A DNA stretch of 64,000 nt from Garcia nutans. Taxonomy: Eukaryota > Streptophyta > Magnoliopsida > Malpighiales > Euphorbiaceae. The position numbers and the translations under genes were made by a program. Below, piece after piece: positions 61,419-64,000 of the stretch. Within the stretch, counting starts at the first letter, position 1. Every line of letters begins with the position of its first letter. The notes beneath the pieces were generated by a model. That model was not told the DNA's origin. It did not search any database and saw only the letters and a list, made by a program, of their open reading frames with translations. The stretch is from contig CANTUV010000077.1 of assembly GCA_947685225.1 (NCBI GenBank), positions 1,252,501-1,316,500 on the forward strand, given 5' to 3'.

Positions 61419-64000
61419 GCTAAACGAGGAAGAAAACCCATAAAGTCCGCAAGGGGACCTAAAAACAAAAGTTTTAAAATTGATTTGGATAAGAGTTGGA
61501 TCGGAGGAATGAACACCGTCGCCATAGAAGTGTCTTTCAGGAAAGCAAATTAAGGAAAGCCAAAGCAGGGTGAAACTTAGATCCATTAAACTTTTACACA
61601 AAAAGATAGAGATTGTGTCGCTTTTATCATCGAAAAATCCATATTAAATCACCAAAAGTTATAGAACACCATAAAGATAGCGATTAAAAATAACCGTCGA
61701 CAGTTCCAAATTTTTGACGAAAATTAGCAAAAGGGCAAGACTCCACACGGAGAGAATATTTCAAAGAGAATGTAAGAGGAGTAGTGTTTTTTACATGTAA
61801 TTAGAGTTGTTTATCCAGCATTAATTCATTTTTTAAATTTTGCTACTAAGAAACTAGTTATTGTAAAGTTGATTTCATTAAAAAAAAATATTCAAATTTA
61901 TTTTAAAAGTTAATAAGTCCAAACCTCAATGCGATAAAAAATGAAAAATATTAAAATGAAGGATAAATTTATAAAAATTTAATTTTAAGAGAAACATTGT
62001 TTAATGTGAAATGGTTAATTAAATTCATTATTCGACTAAATTTATAATATTTAATTCATCAAATATATATATATATATATTATAAGATGAGTCTATAAAT
62101 ATAATTTATAAAAATTTATATCACCTCAAAAATTGTGTTTATAGAATTATAACAATTAAAAATTTGAAATGAGAGAAATTAATACTATAGCTTGGGGACA
62201 AGATTCCTACTTATTCTTATGATTCTACCTCTGCATGACTAAATATTAAAATCATTGACGTGTTTCATTCTCGTAAATTGTAATATTAGTTCATAACTCT
62301 TGTTATAAAATGAATTTATCTAATATTTTGTCTCAATAAATACAAAAATTTATATACATTGCTTTATTAATACTTAAATTTATTTATGGGCAGAATTTAA
62401 AATATTTAATTCATTAAATACATAATTTTTTTAAAAAAATAAGATACAAAATTTGACTGATAAAAATATATCATTAAAGAATTTTTTTAATATATGTTCT
62501 TAAGATATATATTAAATATTAATAAATATTTTATTTTTATTAAATTACGTATTATTTTCTAATGATACTTATTTATTATAATCATTTTATAACTATATAT
62601 TTTTTTATTATTGTTTAAATGCGGCTCCTTATAACACATACTAAAGAAAACTCTCGCGTTGTTTTGAGATGTTTATATTTATATATACTTTTATATTTTT
62701 ATTATCGGTATTTAATTTTTACAGTTAACTCATTGCAGGCCTTGCATTATTTTTTAATTTTTTACTTTCTATTTTTAAAAATTAGCATATATGATTTTGT
62801 GATACCATATATATTTTTATTGTCAAAATCACATTTAATTTAAATAAAATTTAGTTAAATTATAAAAAGACTTAAAAAAAATTAAATTATATTCTTATAA
62901 TACTATAAAACAACCAAAAGTAAACAAGTTCTTAATGCAAAAGTAAGCTCTTTATGCAATAAATAAGTCAAATAAAATTTTATATTAATTTTAAAAAATA
63001 AAAAACAAAAAAATATATTTAATATTTTATTGTAATATAAATAATATTTTTTTAAAAAATAAAAAATATATTTAATATTTTAATATAATAAAAATAAGAT
63101 ATAAATAATATATTTAATATTTTACCCTACTATAAATAGTATTTTTTTAGGCTCACAAATATATTAGCAAAAATTTATATGAAAATTATCCAAGGAAAAA
63201 AAATGAAAGTGGATCTACGCATCCCTAGCAAGCGCGTGGTGCTAGTCATATTTTGTAGCAGTAAAAGTAACTATTTTAGTACATAGAAATGGCCCCACAT
63301 CACGTATGATTATAGCACCGACACACCAAATCTGGAAAAATTAGGCCACGCTCTCTAAGCGCGTGCAGAGTTTCAGTCACTGTTAGCGTTGCTCTCTTAT
63401 TCGTCAATTAGTAATCAAATAGTATCGACAAAAGCCACAGCTGTGTTTTTTTCATGTACTAATTGGGTTGTGATTTGACCTTGTCCCGGTCGGCTTCATG
63501 TATATTCTGGTATGTGCCTCGAAGAACCCAGTGGGCCTCTTTCGGCTTCTTTAATGTTTTCCAGATCATGGTGAGGATTCAAGCCACTAGTGTCTGTGGG
63601 AAATGAACCACTGCTTAAATGAAAAGAAAAATAACAACCTTCATTTTTTTTTATCAAAAATATTTTAATATTTTATTATAAACTTATCATAAATTTATAA
63701 TAAATTCATAATAAATTTTTTATAAACTATTTATAAACTAATAAAAATATAACATTTTAATAAATATTTTATAAATTTTCATATTATAATAAATATTTTA
63801 TAAAAATAATAAATTTAAAATTATTTTTATATTTTTATCAAAAGCTCTAAATCAAAAGGGACATACAAGTAGCTACTTTAAAAAAATTATTATAAAAATA
63901 TTAAAAAAGTTAAAAATATTTATATTTTTATAAAAATTTAATAAAAATTTTAAAAATATTACATTTCTTACTAAAATAAAATATTTTTTAGATACATATT
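61419..64000. other. AT-rich intergenic DNA to window end
   Basis: No supportable gene. A (ta)n tract lies at 62062-62080. A less AT-rich island at about 63200-63640 contains gcgcgtggtgc, gcgcgtgcag and long unique-looking sequence but no convincing reading frame; it could be a remnant or a regulatory region of a gene outside the window. The 61420-61780 stretch also looks like old unclassified repeat DNA. Confidence 0.55.

Noticed and set aside
61413..61601. Minus-strand 62-codon open frame
   Set aside because: It overlaps the TRIM border, has no recognisable domain and sits in old repeat-like DNA.
1..64000. CRISPR array, bacterial-type operon, or organelle insertion
   Set aside because: No regularly spaced repeats with unique spacers, no polycistronic spacing and no recognisable plastid or mitochondrial genes were seen on either strand.

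Overview
This window is nuclear DNA of a eudicot plant. The genes have many introns with GT..AG borders, the intergenic DNA is very AT-rich, plant-type transposons are common, and all recognisable proteins are plant families closest to rosid sequences. A Malpighiales source is possible, but that is a low-confidence guess. I see no bacterial operons, CRISPR arrays, rRNA or genuine tRNA genes.

Layout. 1-4661: broken copies of a 'putative gypsy-type transposon' (Transposase_28-like) gag-like gene, one on the plus strand (934-2668) and a second partial copy inverted (4661-4008), plus a separate direct repeat. 7455-16417 (+): an intact 9-exon gene for a DDT/PHD-finger nuclear protein of 1694 aa. 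18127-32568 (-): an intact 27-exon AP-2 alpha-adaptin gene (1023 aa) that converges on the first gene. Its introns hold a Mutator-like element with an RTE LINE nested inside it, an Au-like SINE and a hAT element. 35113-38523 (-): a RETICULATA-RELATED 1-like chloroplast protein gene with several frame and splice defects, called here as a probable recent pseudogene. 40002-43487 (-): an intact BTB/POZ-NPH3 gene (629 aa). 46920-48440 (-): a 5'-truncated, decayed LINE. 51681-54894 (-): an intact UDP-D-apiose/UDP-D-xylose synthase gene (388 aa) with one GC..AG intron. 54895-64000: an AT-rich gene desert with microsatellites and a small TRIM retroelement (60855-61418).

How the genes relate. They act in unrelated processes: chromatin, clathrin endocytosis, plastid development, phototropin/auxin-type BTB signalling and nucleotide-sugar synthesis. 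They are neighbours rather than a pathway. The order DDT/PHD - alpha-adaptin - RER1 matches Arabidopsis At5g22760 - At5g22770/80 - At5g22790, so this is an old conserved block.

I found no new enzymatic or defence system. The strongest oddities are the nested insertion in alpha-adaptin intron 21, where the LINE carries at its 5' end about 108 bp copied from another intron of the same gene, and the apparent decay of the RER1-like gene between intact neighbours.
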